NCBI GenBank assembly: GCA_033977485.1
Contig: CM066988.1
Span: forward strand, 142,570,359-142,634,358
Source of the DNA: Hydrangea macrophylla
Lineage: Eukaryota; Streptophyta; Magnoliopsida; Cornales; Hydrangeaceae
DNA length: 64,000 bases
Direction of reading: 5' to 3'
This document shows, piece by piece, positions 10,084 to 22,676 of this stretch. Numbering within the stretch: the first letter of the stretch is position 1; each line of letters begins with the position of its first letter. A program made the translations under genes and the position numbers. The notes under the pieces were generated by a model. It searched no databases. It had not been told where the DNA came from and was given only the letters and a program-made list of their open reading frames with translations.

Positions 10084-12497
10084 GAAGCTACATGGTTCCT
10101 AGCCGACATTATTTTCATGCTTTACTGGAAATACTTGCGAAGATGCTACACGTTCCAATGGTGAGAGAGGTCGTGTCCGTCCAGAGTTTATAACCAGTAT
10201 GTTCCCGGATGGTTGACTTGGGTAACCTTGTACGGTCCTTCCCAGTTTGGCCCCAACTTCCCGTGGCTCGGGACTTTGGTAGACTGGTTTACAGCTTTGA
10301 GAACCAGATCTCCTACCTGGAAAGCGCAGTGCTTGACCCGGCTGTTGAAGTACCGAGAGACTCTCTGCTTGTATGCTGCCACTTTCAGATAAGTCCGATC
10401 TCTTTTCTCTTCTACCAAGTCTAGTTCTCCTCTAAGTGTTTCCTCGTTGCCCCGTTCACTAAAATTTTCCACTCTGTAAGTAGCAACCCGAGCTCTGTGG
10501 GGACTACAGCCTCAAACCCGTAGGTAACTGAGAACGGTGTCTCGCCAGTTGCCGCTCAAGGAGTTGTACGATAGGCCCATAGGAGGGTTGATAGTTCTTC
10601 TACCCAAAGGCCTATGGCGCCTTCAAGCCTAGTTTTGATTGACTGCAGAATAGTTCGGTTGGTCACCTCGGCCTGTCCATTGGCTTGAGGGTGCTCGGGG
10701 AAGGAGTAATGATTCGATATCCTGTAACCTGAACAGAATTTCCAGAACACCGGGGTGTCAAATTGTCTGCCGTTGTCACTGATCAGGATTTGGGGGATGC
10801 CAAACCTGCTTAGGATATTCTTCTCAATGAACTTTTCCATTTTCTTTTCGGTGATTGTGGCCAAGGGTTTGGCTTTCGCCCACTTGGTGAAATAGTCCAC
10901 AGCAATGACAACGAACTTGACTTGTCCTTTTCCCGTTGGGAGGGGACCAACAATATCTATACCCCATTGAGCGAACGGCCAGGGGCTGAGAATTCGTGTC
11001 TGAAGCTCTACCGGACAGTTAATCATAGGAGAAAATCTCTGACATGTGTCACATCTCTTGACATACTCTCGGGAATCCCGGGCCATGGTCGGCCAGTAAT
11101 ATCCCTGCAGTAGGGCCTTTCTGGAGCGTGCCCGGCCTCCGGTGTGGTTCCCTCACACTCCCTCGTGGATTTCATACAATATTGCTTGGACCTGTGCGGG
11201 ATGGACACATCGGAGATACGGGATTGAGAATCCCCTCTTGTAGAGGATTCCATCAACGATGTCGTATCTAACCGCCCGATATTTGACCCGACGGGCTTCC
11301 CCTCTCACCTCTGGTAAAGCCCCGGTTGTTAGAAATGTCACGATTGGATCCATCTAGCTGGGTCCTAGGGCGATCGGTTCGACCTCCATGCATTCTGAGT
11401 AGGCCACACTTGGCTCGGGTAGGTATTCAATCCTTATCCCAGGCAAATCCGACCCAGAAGATGAAGCCAGGCGGGCTAACTGATCGGCCCTAGTATTTTT
11501 TTTCCCCTCGGTATTTGCGTAACAAAAAACCCTTGCAGCTTCTTTGAGATTGCTCAAACAAGGGCCAGATAGGCCACCATGTTGTCCTCCCGAGCTTCAT
11601 ATTCTTGATTGACTTGTTTTACTACGAGCTGGGAGTCGTTGTACCCTTGAATCTGTTGTGTACCCATTGAGGTAGCCAATTGTAGTCCGACCAACATGGC
11701 TTCATACTTGGCCTCTTTTTTGGAGGCTTGGAATCCAAACCTAAGTGCATACTCGAGCTAGATCCCATCTGGCGTAGCCAGGATGATCCCTGCACCGCTG
11801 TCCTGTTTGTTAGAAGACCCATCCACGTAAAGTATCCAGCTTGGGACACCTGGCTATTGCCCGGGCGGTGGAACTGGCGGATTAAGCTCTTCCACCGGAT
11901 CCTCCGGGTATGTGAACTCAACAAGAAAGTCTGCTACGACTTGTCCTTTGATCATCGTCCGGGGTCGGTAGACCACTTCAAACTCTTCTAATTCCAAGGC
12001 CCATTTAACAAGCCTCCCAGACGTCTCGGGCCTACTCAAGATCCTGCGAAGAGGTTGATCCGTGAGGACCACGATGATGTGGGCCTAAAAGTATGGGCGG
12101 AGTCTCCGAGCGGAGGTAATGAGGGAAAATGCAAGCTTCTCTATGCGAGAATATCTGCTTTCCGCGCCTTGAAGTGCCCTGCTGGTGTAGTAAACCAAGA
12201 ATTGTATCATGTGTTCTTCATGGATGAGAGCCGAGCTGACTGCTGAAGGTGACACTGCCAAATATAAGAACAATTCCTCGTTTGGCATGGGTGTTGAGAG
12301 TAAAGGGGGCGATGCCAAGTACTTCTTGAGCTCCTGGAATGCCTCCTCACACTCTTCCGACCACTAAAAGGCCTTACGGAGGATTCTGAAAAATGGCAAG
12401 CACCGGTCGGTAGCTCGAGAGACAAATCTGTTTAATGCGGTGACCCGCCCGGCCAAGCTCTGAACTTCTTTGGTTGACCTGGGCGACCAAATATTTA

Positions 12498-15052
12498 TGT
12501 AACACCCGTACCCGGAGAACGGGTTAATTATTGTGATAATATGCATTAATTAATAAAATTAGTGTATAAAATGGATTAAGGGGAGGCTTGGACTCGCCCA
12601 AGTAAAAAGTGTTCAGAGAGGGACACTAGTTGGAAAAGTCCCCAGAGAGGTGGGACAGGTATTGAAATTTAACCCATTGAAGGGTAAATTGGTAATTTGC
12701 ATTTTAAGTGATTAAATGCATTTTTATGTGATTACATGGATATTTGCTAAGTTGCTTTCATATTACATGTTGATATGTGTTAGCATTAGTTTGGACACCC
12801 AAATAAGGGTATAAATGAAAAAGATGTAAAATTAGTAGGTGCGATAGCAATTTCACAAAAATATGTGGGACCCACGTTGGGACCCATACGGAACTTAGAC
12901 AAACCCTCATTAGATAATTGGGTAGTTAATGGAATGTTTGGGGGATTTCATAATAGGAACTTAACAAACTTTGAGGGTGTAAATGGAAAGTGAGGAAAAT
13001 TGAGGGAGTGACAACACACTACATGCATGGCATGTGTGTGTCAATGAGAGTGTCTCTCATTTCAGCAGAATTAAAAGAAAACAAAAGAGAGCCGAGAGAG
13101 AAGACGGAGAAATCGTCGCCGACGTCGAAATCTCGCCGTTCCGTCGCCGCCGTTCGTCGGATTTACGATCCGATACCACTTTTGAACTCGTGGAGGTAAG
13201 ACGGTCGTTTCTATACCTTCAATTTCTGTTTTACTCGCTGTAATTTTGGTAGCTTACGCCAATCGGTGACCGAGGTTGCCGAATTTGTATAGGAATTACT
13301 CCGGGGAAAAGAATTGGGCAAGAATTACTAAGGAATTCTGCATAATTAGCTTGATTTGGGGTATAAGCTGGGAGTGAGGTGAGTTTTCTACACCTAAATC
13401 TGATTGTGTTTAATGGGTTCAAGCTATATGTGATGTTAGAGATGTTAATTCATGATTAGGAATTATAAAGATGTTAATTGTGTGAATTCTATGTCAATTT
13501 TATGAAAATCATATGTTGATACATGAATATGTGTTATGTGCTTATATGTCTATGTGGTAGTCAATGAGCACCGGGGAAATGGTTCATTGTTGGGAGTAAT
13601 AAGGGTGGCGAAGAGGAAGAATCCGATAAATACGGAAGTCCAAGGAATAGAAGTGACCACGGGACCAAGGGAGGTCTTCGGGTCTGAATGAACCATATAA
13701 CCGGTGACTCGGCGATTACGTTTATGCTTATGTGTTATTTGTAGCATTGCACGTGTTAAACATACAATCATGTTTAGAATGCTCACTAAGCAAATTGCTT
13801 AAGAAAACCGTTTTCCTATTTCTGTTGTGGTACATAACAACCACCGCAGGTACGGAGCAATACCCGGAGAGGAAGTGATGTGCTCGGGATTGGGAAGGAG
13901 ATTTGGGTCTTGTAATTATGTTTATAAATTGTAATATAGTATAACTTGTGGGTTAGTATCCTTGACTTGTGAATTAAAGTCTTGACTTGTGAATGGGAGA
14001 GATGGGAGAGATGGGGGAGATTTGTGCCCCATGCTTGTAAATTACTTTTGAACTTGTACACAGATGTAAATTATGGTTTTACTTAAGTTGATGTTCATAT
14101 TTGGACCCTAACTTGTATTTTGGAAAGTTTGGATGTGAATTTGAGAACCAATGTAAAATTCCTTTTGTTTTGCCCAAGTTGATGCAAGTTAATGGTTAGG
14201 ACCATTTCGGCAAGTCCGGATGTGTCGTTAGTGTCTTGGACATGTTTCTTTAGTGTTTGTAATGTTAGTTATGACTTTGGGTTGAATTCCAACAAGTTTT
14301 ATAAACTTTGAATGAGAATTGAGTTTTAAAGTTGAAAAGTTTGTTCTTGAACCAAATGAGATGAGTTCATGGTTAACTTGATCCAATTGTGGGTATGATT
14401 CTATAATCCTTGCTTAAATTGAGTTTAAAAGTGTTTGGAAGTGTATTGGAGATGTTTTCCCAAAGTTTCATAAGGTTTCCATATGTTTTGGTTGTGTTTT
14501 GGTAACTTGGAAACTTGTTTTGACAGCAAAAGAATTTGAGCAGCAGAATTATGAAGGGGATCGATCCGCCCATAATGAAGGGATCGATCCGCCCTTCCAA
14601 GGGGACATTCTGCGAGAATGTCAAGTAAGTGGATCGATCCGCCCATAATGAAGGGATCGATCCGCCCTTCCAAGGGGACATTCTGCGAGAATGTCAAGTA
14701 AGTGGATCGATCCGCCCATAATGAAGGGATCGATCCGCCTTGTAATTTTTTCCCCAGCATGTCCGTTTTTACGGAAACATGCATAACTTCTTCTAGAAAA
14801 CTCGGTTTTGCGTGCCGTTTGTTGCGTTGGAACCGGGACTCAAAATTCTAACTTTTGGTATAGAAATTTTACATACTTTATAAATGACCATTTTGCCCTT
14901 GGGGCCTATTTTGTAACAATAGAGTTGTTTAATATGGTTAAACACACGTGTTTCTTAGTAATTCGTATATTTCTTTACAAATTAATGAGATTGGGAGCTT
15001 GTAGCATTGTTACACGTGTCCTAATCCGCTCGAGGCGGGTTGGGGTGTGACA
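12498..15052 (+). mobile_element. LTR-type insertion (probable solo LTR) with TSD ATTTA
   Basis: Starts TGTAACACCC, ends GGGGTGTGACA, and is flanked by ATTTA at 12493-12497 and 15053-15057. Taking it out rejoins the RT/RNase H reading exactly. No gag or pol frame is seen. A transcript-like segment (about 12990-13195) has purine-rich 5'-UTR-like DNA ending at GAGGTAAG, a donor-like site. A second copy, inverted, begins at 63712. It is either a solo LTR or a small non-autonomous element; orientation is arbitrary. Confidence 0.75.
14558..14738. repeat. 73-bp tandem repeat with GGATCGATCCGCCC words
   Basis: The word GGATCGATCCGCCC opens units at 14558, 14631 and 14704 (period 73). Each unit also holds a second, internal copy followed by TTCCAAGGGGACATTCTGCG. 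Two and a half units are nearly identical. Frames running through it are repeat artefacts. Confidence 0.9.
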
Positions 15053-16539
15053 ATTTATGATGACCGCATATTTCTTAGGGTTTGCTTCAATACCCTGCTT
15101 GTTGACTAGGTGTCCCAGAAACTTCCCGGACAAGATGCCAAATGTACACTTGGCCGGGTTCAACCTCATTCTGAACTTCCTTAAAATGCTGAAGGCCCCG
15201 GTCAGATGCTCGATATGGTCAAACTCGTCTCAGCTCTTAACCAAAAGATCGTCGACGTAAACCTCCATGGACTTCCCGATAAGATCCTTGAACATGTGAT
15301 TGACCAGGCGTTGATAGGTTGCCCCGGCATTTTTGAGGCCGAATGGCATCACATTATAGCAGTACGTTCCTTGATCTGTGATGAAGGAAGTCTTCTCTTC
15401 GTCTCCGGGATACATGCTGATCTAATTATACCCTGAATAGGCATCTAGGAACGAGAGGAGCACATGACCGGCTGTGGAATCCACAAGGAGGTCTATCCTG
15501 GGTAGTGGATAGTAGTCCTTGGGGCAAGCATTGTTCAGATTAGTGAAATCTGCACACATTTTCCACTTCCCATTGCTTTTTTTGACTAGTACCACATTTG
15601 CTAACCAGTCAGGATAGTGGACCTCTCGGATGGAATTTGCTTTCAGGAGCTTCTCGACTTCTTCATGTGCTGTTGCCTGTCTCTCGGGTGCCATATCCCG
15701 CCTCTTTTGTTTGACCGGCCGGGAATCCGGGTTGGTATTGAGATGGTGGGACATGACCCGGGGATCTATCCCTAGGTATATCCTCATGGCTCCAGGCGAA
15801 AACGTCCTGGCTTTGCCGCAGGAACCAAACCAGCTCCTCCTTAAGGCCTGGCTCTAAGAGAGTGCCAATGCTGACGGTCTGGTCGAGAATCCAAGGATCC
15901 AACACCATCTGTTTCAGCTCTTCCATTGGACCCACTCTGTCACTTTTGTCTATAGGGTCCATCTCCTGAACGTTTAGCGTTTCTATAATGGCTTCGCGGT
16001 GCAAAGAACTGACATAGAAACTCCGGGCGACAGTTTGGTCTCCGCGTATGCTCCCGAGTCCTTGAGGGGTTGGGAATTTAACCACCAGGCTGTACGTTGA
16101 CACGGCCGCCTTGGCCTTGTTGAAGGTTGGCCTCCCAAGGATGACATTGTACACAGATGGAGCTTCCACGACCACAAAGCTTGCCAGTGCAAATACCTGT
16201 TGAGGGTAGGCTCCCATGAGGACCGGGAGCTCGATGGTACCGAGCAGTTGGGTGTTGGACCCGTCGAAACCTACCAGGGGAGTGGCTAGTGGTAGGAGCC
16301 GGTCCCTGGATATCCCGAGCTGATCGAATATGGAGACGAACATGATGTCGGAGGAGCTGCCTGTGTCCACCAACACCCTTTTAATCACATAGTTTGCTAC
16401 GGAGAGCGTTACCACCACCGGATCATCATGAGGGCAGTGCATGCCTAATATGTCCTCGGATGAGAATGTTAATACATCGATCGGGGGAGGGAGCTGGTAG
16501 ATTGGACATGCCAGACATCCGATCGGGATGCGCAAGCAT

Positions 16540-18228
16540 GCCTCTTACTGGCCGACTGTGAATCCCCTCCGCCTGAAGTTCCCCCAGAGATTACATTGAT
16601 TTTTTCGAGGGGTCGCGGTTGCTCGGGGTCCCGGGTGTCTTGCCGAGGTCGTCTATCTGTCGCTACGAACTCGGATAGGTGGCCCTGCTCAATCAGTTTT
16701 TCAATGGCGATCTTGAGCTTAAAGCAATCCTTTGTGTCATGTCCATGGTCTTTGTGAAAGCGACAAAACTTATCCCGGTTTCTCTTACCGGGTGGACTTT
16801 TCAGCTTTGCCGGCTCTTGGAGGAGCTGTCGGGTCTCGGCGGCGGCCATAACCTCATGAATAGATCGGAAAAGGGATGTGAACTTGATCGGGAGCTGATC
16901 CAGACCACTTTTAGGCTGATCTTGTTTTATCTTCTTTCCTGAGCCCTTCTCAGAGGCATCGCGCTTCCACTTTGATCCTGAGGACTCATCTTCTGCCAAA
17001 CTAGCGGGCTTGGCCTTGAGGAATTCCTCGATGTTGATGTACTTTTTGACCCTTTTCGAGAGCTCCACCAGGGTTGCCGGTCGGTCGCGGTGAAACGACA
17101 TGGCAACCTTGGTGTGTTGAACTCCCGAACAGAAAGCCATAATTGTGGCTGTTTCATTCAGATTACAGATCTAGAGCTTCTGTTGGTTGAAACGGTCCAC
17201 ATACTCCCTTAGGGATTCCTCTTTTCGCTGCTTGATGGTCAGCAGTTGGGTGTTTGGTTGTGACCGGTCGAGCATCCCCGTAAACTGGCTGATGAAGAGC
17301 TTGCTCAACGTTTTGAAGTTATCGATCGTTCGGGGTTTCAAAGCATGGAACCACTGCGCGGCTGGCCCTTTAAGAGTGCTAGGAAAGGCCAGGCACAATA
17401 ACTCATCGACCGTGGTAACGAGAGCCATTTGAGCTTTGTATGTGCGGACATGGTCCACTGGGCTCCCTGCATAGTCACAGGAGCTAAGATGTGGCGGCTT
17501 GAATTTCCTCCAGATGGGAAATCCCATTATCTAGGCGGTATAGGGCGACTCGGTCTCTGTGTTGGTGAGATCTTGGCCAGATTTGCGATTCAACTTTTCG
17601 ATTTGATGTTGCAAGTTCTCGATCTGGGCCTTTACATCTTGCCCGGTTCTCTTCTCCATATCCGAGCGGTATGTCGGGTCCGATGATGAGGCCTCCTCCT
17701 CGAAGTGCGTCGTCCTTAGGGATAGAACCCGGCTCCGACTCCGGGTAATCGTGTGCCTCAGATCTCCCTGACTTCTGACCGGAGGGTCTTTGGTCGATTC
17801 CTGGGCCTTTTTTCCTGAATCCTTTCTTCTGGTGGCGCGTCGTTTGTTGATGATATCTTTAGCATCTTCCACCCGGCGAGGATTGGTCCGGACTCGCCAT
17901 CTGGTACTTCTGGGCGCTCTACTACGATCACCATCCCTGTCGCGTTCCCAATCCGACGGGGACACTGGCGCAGAATGGGTATGATTCCGGACTCATGCGG
18001 GCTCCCGGTCAGGAACGCTTTTCCCGGGTTGGTTCTCGGATTGGGGACGTTTTTCCTATAGGGCCAGCAATGCTTCGATTTGCTGCTGTGTTTGCCGCTA
18101 GCCTTCCAGAAGTTGCGCGAGCGCGGCTGTTACTTGCTCGGAGATCATGGACGCGGCTTGCTGCTCGAGTTACAAGTTCTCCTGACCGGCCTGGGCAGTA
18201 TTCTTCTTACCCATCTTCGGTGGCATGT
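16540..18228 (-). pseudogene. gag of Tat element
   Basis: Starts at the ATG at 18228 (MPPKMGKKNTAQAG) just inside the PBS. A charged N-terminal part (ERDRDGDRSRAPRS) and a coiled coil (QIENLQHQIEKLN) precede the retrotransposon gag core: KGPAAQWFHALKPRTIDNFK and QRKEESLREYVDRFNQQKL. A Cys/His knuckle-like CRFHKDHGHDTKDCF lies near 16740. At least six in-frame stops occur (after QENL, LLEG, LLAL, REPA, SPYTA and NQQKL). The frame changes near 16530 into protease. Confidence 0.85.
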
Positions 18229-18270
18229 TGATCAGTCAAGAACTTTTGTTGGTGAAAAACTTATCGTTTC

Positions 18271-18288
18271 CCACAGACGACGCCAAAC
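18271..18288 (-). other. Primer binding site of Tat element
   Basis: On the minus strand GTTTGGCGTCGTCTGTGG follows the 5' LTR end (CATCATCA). TTTGGCGCCGTCTGTGG is the usual form in many plant gypsy elements; this one has one C-to-T change. Confidence 0.75.
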
Positions 18289-18917
18289 TGATGATGCCAA
18301 AAATTGGTAAGAGAGGTTTAGAGAGAGAGACAAGAGATTGTATGTGTTTCGATCCTGTTAATGAGGTGACCTACGTCCACGGTTGCGTCAGTGCGCTTTT
18401 ACTAGCAGATCACCGGTGGTGTTTGGTGAGCTAACAAAGTGGGCGGCACTACCAGAAACCGACCGGGTTTATGCGTAACAGTGAGTTATTTATATGCTAT
18501 TCTTTAGAGTCAGAATGCGATCCCCTTTAATGGGGGTGAGCGGCCTCTTTTATAGGTGCAAGAGACCACCCGTACATGGTAACTTTGTAGATTAGGAAGC
18601 CTAATATAATTGCAAGTTGATTAGCATGATTCAAGGGGAGTTTCCTAAGTGGTTTAGGAAACTACTTGCTCATTCCATTTAGTCTTCTAGCTGGGATAGG
18701 AAACTGTCTGGGGGCTTGCTGGGTAAGCCACCGTCTCTTCTGGGAATGCGCCCTTGTGGGGCCGGTTCGAGATGAACGCCTGGACTGTGGATTAAACTGG
18801 GCAGTTTCGTCTAACGGCCCGAGATGACTGAGTAGTCAGCCCAGATTCAAGGTGACTTGGCTTCTCTTTGCTGAGGTGACGAGGTTTGACTTTGACTCGA
18901 TGTTTTTGTGCATGTCA
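18289..18917 (-). repeat. 5' LTR of Tat element (full length, 629 bp)
   Basis: On the minus strand it runs from TGACATGCACAAAAACATCG to GGCATCATCA, with TG/CA ends, followed by the PBS. The pair at 5936-6488 is shorter by about 74 bases at the outer end. A TATA-like CTTTTATAGG (plus strand) and its surroundings were not assigned. Confidence 0.85.
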
Positions 18918-19125
18918 TATGTATATATATTAAAACAAATTAGATAGATAAAATATTGATGAGATTCGATATAAATGTGTGTATATGTATATATATATAA
19001 GAGATAGAGAGAGTGGATGAGAGATAATGAAAGAGATGTAGAAAAGGGAAAAGAAAGATTATACATATATATATATATATATGTATTAATTCTAGAGATA
19101 GGAATAATAGTAAAAAGAAAATAAA

Positions 19126-19647
19126 GGGCAAATTATACTTTAGTCCATTAAATTATACACATGTTTTCAATTGGACACTTGAATTTCAAAAATTCATTCA
19201 ATCAAACTCAAATTTTGACACTGTTAGTTTAAATTATTAGAAATTTTCATGTATGTTGTGTGTAATACTTACCTGTCACATGTTAGGTTAAGACAAACAC
19301 GGGAGATTGTGAATAGTGCGAAAAATCGCATTCAATCAGATTCGAAATCGCGTTCAATCAAATTCAAAAATACATTCGATTAGATCCAAAACCGCATTCA
19401 ATCATACCCAAAATTGCATAATTTTTTAGCCATTCACAATCTCCTGTACTTATCTTAACCTAACATGTGACAGGTAAGCATTATGTGCAACGTACGTGAC
19501 AATTTCTAATAATTCAAGCTAACAGTGTCAGAATTTAGGTGTGATTGAATGAATTTTTGAAGTTCAAGGACCCAATTAAAAAAAAATAGTTTATGGACCC
19601 AATTAAAAATTGGTGTATAGTTTGATGGACTAAAGTGTAATTTGCCC
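19126..19647. mobile_element. Long-TIR MITE (MULE-like), 522 bp
   Basis: Starts GGGCAAATTATACTTTAGTC and ends with the near complement GACTAAAGTGTAATTTGCCC. Inverted arms extend over 200 bp (for example ACCTGTCACATGTTAGGTTA against TAACCTAACATGTGACAGGT). Flanks GAAAATAAA and AAAAATAAA give a 9-bp target duplication with one mismatch. Confidence 0.85.
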
Positions 19648-19707
19648 AAAAATAAATAAGAAATACATAGAAAAATGAGAAAAATCATAGAGCTACACCA
19701 TGACAGG

Positions 19708-22671
19708 TGTAGACACCCCAATTTTGACCGGCCGTCGAATTTAGGAGAGCGTCACCTCCACGTCCAATGATGACAATGACCGAAAAATTCGAAGTATTCC
19801 AAGCTCTTCAGAAAGTTCTCCAAAACGCGATAAAATTTCACAGAAAGAGGGAAATACCAGGTATTTAGGAGAATTCAGATATAAAACACAACTTTTGGAA
19901 AAGATATTCAAAAAAAATTTGTTTCAAAAAGAGAAAAAGACCTAAAAGGGAAATTTTAGCCAAAACCGGCACACGGCGGGCTGCCGCGACACTCAGTGAC
20001 TGCCGCACGGCAGTCACAGAGTACCGTGCCGGCACTCACCAAGTGCCGCCACAGATTTCTGACTGCTGTTCGCTTTTAAAGTCTGTATTTTGCAGAGCAA
20101 TACGTATGCGCATGCGAATAAGAACAAAAACTGATAAAGTAAGACTGACAAAAATGCGGCAATCCATTAATTGTCGCGGCATTTGATGAATGCCGCGCGA
20201 CAGTCATAAAGTGCCGCAACGGCATTTGATGAATGCCGCAGCGGCAGTCACGGACTGCCGCGGCAGTATCTGGACTGCCGCGCTGGACAGCAGTCTGCAT
20301 AATTTCAGAAAGTACACATCGTACCAACAAATGAGAGAATTATACCTGTTTTTTACTCCAAAATTCACCAAAAATACCTGGTAATTTTGCTTATAAAAGA
20401 GAAGGAATCTTCCTAAAAGAGGAGAGACCAAGAAGAACACCAAGAAACATATTGAGAGAGATTACATGCAAAAAAAATACTTCCATTACACCAACATTTT
20501 TTTAGAAAAGAGAGTGTTTTAGAGAATTAGAGAGAAGAGCTTGGAAGATCTTCAAAGAAATGAAAACTTTGAGGATAATTTGGAGGTGATCCTCTAACTA
20601 TAGATTATTGGCTTATTCTTTCTTCTTTTAAAATCTCCAATCCTAAAATCTTTTACTATCTTCTTTGTTTATCAAGTAAACTTAGGAGCTTCTTTTGTTT
20701 CCATATTACTTTCTTCCACTTTCTTTGTTTATATTTTTCTCTTGAAGGTCTTGGAGATCTTCAATATCTCTTTTGATCTCTTGAGCATGATCTTTTGAAT
20801 CCCATGTAGGCTTGTGCTTCACATAGGAGTCAAAGTTTGATTACCACTTCATAAGAGGATCCAAGTCCATATTCATGAGTTGGATCTTCTAAACTTGATG
20901 TCTTGAGGAATCCCTTCTATATTCCTTTAGGACTCATGAGTCATAGTCATGTCTCCCTCTCCAATGACCATCAAATGGTAGGAGAATGTAGTTTTGAGTC
21001 TAAACCCATCCCCATGGTTTAGATTCCTTATCTTATAGATTTCATGAAGTCTATCCATATTTCATTTGAAATCTATGAAGAATAAAGGTTTATAGTCTCT
21101 AATGGCCATCAAATGGTAAGAGAAGTGGTTTGGTTCAACTCAACTTCATGGTTTAATAGTTGGAGTTACCAAATAAAAATTGAACTAGCAAAGTAAAAAC
21201 AGTGAATCCACAAACTGTTTTTTGATCAAAGATTTTTAGTTCGAAATCTAACCATTGAAATCAAGTGAAACCAACGGGAAAGTGTCAATAACACAATATT
21301 CTACCACTGTAATTTTTGTTTTAAGGTGGTTTCATGTTTAGCATGGTTTGATCATGAGTTTTGTGACACAAATACAATCTGCCCAGAATTTCAGAATAGT
21401 TTCAGAACAGTGACACTCTTTTGAAATAATTAAATCAGAGTTCTAATAAAGTGTTTGTGACCCCAAATAATTTTTTCTATGAAGATTAATGTGTTAGGAA
21501 GTCACCCTAAAAAGAACAAAGCAATTCGGATTTTTTTGCTATTTTTAATAAATCGTGCAAGAATTCTGGACAGAAGGTTGTAAAGTGCTGAGTGATGTCT
21601 AGTATTTTTCATATTCCCGGAGATCCGACCGTTGGAATTTTGATTTTCTTTTTGATTTAAAAACTAGACTCACAGAGGCATATTGAATCCAAAAATCATC
21701 AAGATCAAACCATGGGAGATATGCTTTTTATTTCTTTTAAGTTCTGGTCTGCTCTCTGCAATTTTCAGAGTTTTATGACACATTTGACTTACTTTGTAAA
21801 CAAGGGTCTAAATGACTTTTCTATGATCTAGGGCTTAAACCGTGCTTTAATAATGATTAGTTGAGCTTGAATTCAAAGTTTAAGAGTATTTCATAGTTTA
21901 CCCTTGTCCATGTACATATTCATCTATATGATTCGACACTTGTAATTAAGACTTATTTGCTTTGGATTTAATTACATTAGATAGATGCAAGCTAGAAATT
22001 TAGGATTGTCATTTTTAACATTGTATTTTGCATATCATGTGGACTAACCCTTTGTTTTGTAGCGCTATTAAGGTACAATTTCTAGAGCTCCTCTTTAGTT
22101 TATCTTAATTTCTTGTTTTTATTAATTTTTCGACTTAATGCGCGACACCTTAGAATTAGGTTTTGCCTTATGTGTATATGTGATTAGAGACTCTTTTAGG
22201 ATTTTCTTTTATTCGCATGCATTGCACGTTTATTATCGCTGCTGGATCTCGGGTAAGTTCACTTGTTCTCTATTGCATATCATATCGCTTGTTACCTGAA
22301 TTACGTGGCTTTTGAATGATATTTTGTCAATTGCAATTTTACACCCTTTGGACATGCTTTTGTGATGTATATGTATATATGTATTAGTTAAGGGCATGTT
22401 TAGATTAATAAATTTGATTAAAAGGATGTTGAGTAGAGGCCTATCGCAAGATAGGATGAGAGAGGGTGTTTTAGTCCGACGGGCTCCTTCCTCTCTCATT
22501 CCATAATCCCCGGACCTAGTTAATCTTTGGTTTCGCAAACGATCAGTTTCCTTTCAAAATGGTTTCTTAATTTTCCTTTTAAAAATTAAGTGGCGACTCT
22601 TTTGAATTTGAAAATTGGAAAAATATTTTAAATAAGAAAAGTTGTGGGTAAGTCAACCTGCGATATCCACA
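19708..22671 (+). mobile_element. Solo LTR, 2,964 bp, Ty3/gypsy-like
   Basis: Starts TGTAGACACCCCAATTTTG and ends GCGATATCCACA. The perfect target duplication ACAGG lies at 19703-19707 and 22672-22676. TGTAGACACCCC is a recurrent start of long plant gypsy LTRs. No gag or pol frame lies inside, so it is a solo LTR. It contains a GC-rich block (19970-20290) of repeated TGCCGC/CGGCAGT words and a GTGGCGACTCTTTT motif near the 3' end. It covers this whole gene-free stretch. Confidence 0.85.
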
Positions 22672-22676
22672 ACAGG

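Larger units (their letters stand above)
10188..16535 (-). pseudogene. pol of Tat element: protease, RT, dual RNase H, integrase
   Basis: Protease: DTGSSSDIMF near 16350 and VYNVILGRPTFNKAKA. RT: NGKWKMCADFTNLNNACPKD, LDAYSGYN and the catalytic YVDDLLVKS near 15235. A 2,555-bp LTR element splits the frame after NPKKYAVI (15053). The coding resumes at 12497 with WSPRSTKEVQSLAGRVTALN, RNase H (VYYTSRALQGAESRYS; PRTMIKGQVVADFL), then a second RNase H-like domain (YVDGSSNKQDSGAGI, AKYEAMLVGLQLA). Integrase: CDTCQRF finger, GIDIVGPL, SDNGRQFD and the glutamate of GQAEVTNR (the D-D-E triad), ending near 10188 with GPYKVTQVNHPGTYWL. Many stops (for example after LDAYSGYN, YVDDLLVKS, RLRPYF, AYRTTP) and a frame change near 16530 break it. 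Confidence 0.9.
5936..18917 (-). mobile_element. Tat-lineage Ty3/gypsy retrotransposon, degenerate, with nested insertion
   Basis: Read on the minus strand: 5' LTR (18917-18289), PBS, gag, protease, RT, RNase H plus a second RNase H, integrase, a spacer with an antisense gene, PPT (6504-6489) and 3' LTR (6488-5936, outer end lost). Dual RNase H, gene order, and an antisense gene between integrase and 3' LTR match the Tat lineage as known from Grande and Retand. By hand the shared LTR part (about 550 bp) differs at about 27 places, near 5%. It carries many stops and cannot move by itself. The right flank would be TATGT; the left flank is lost. Confidence 0.9.
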
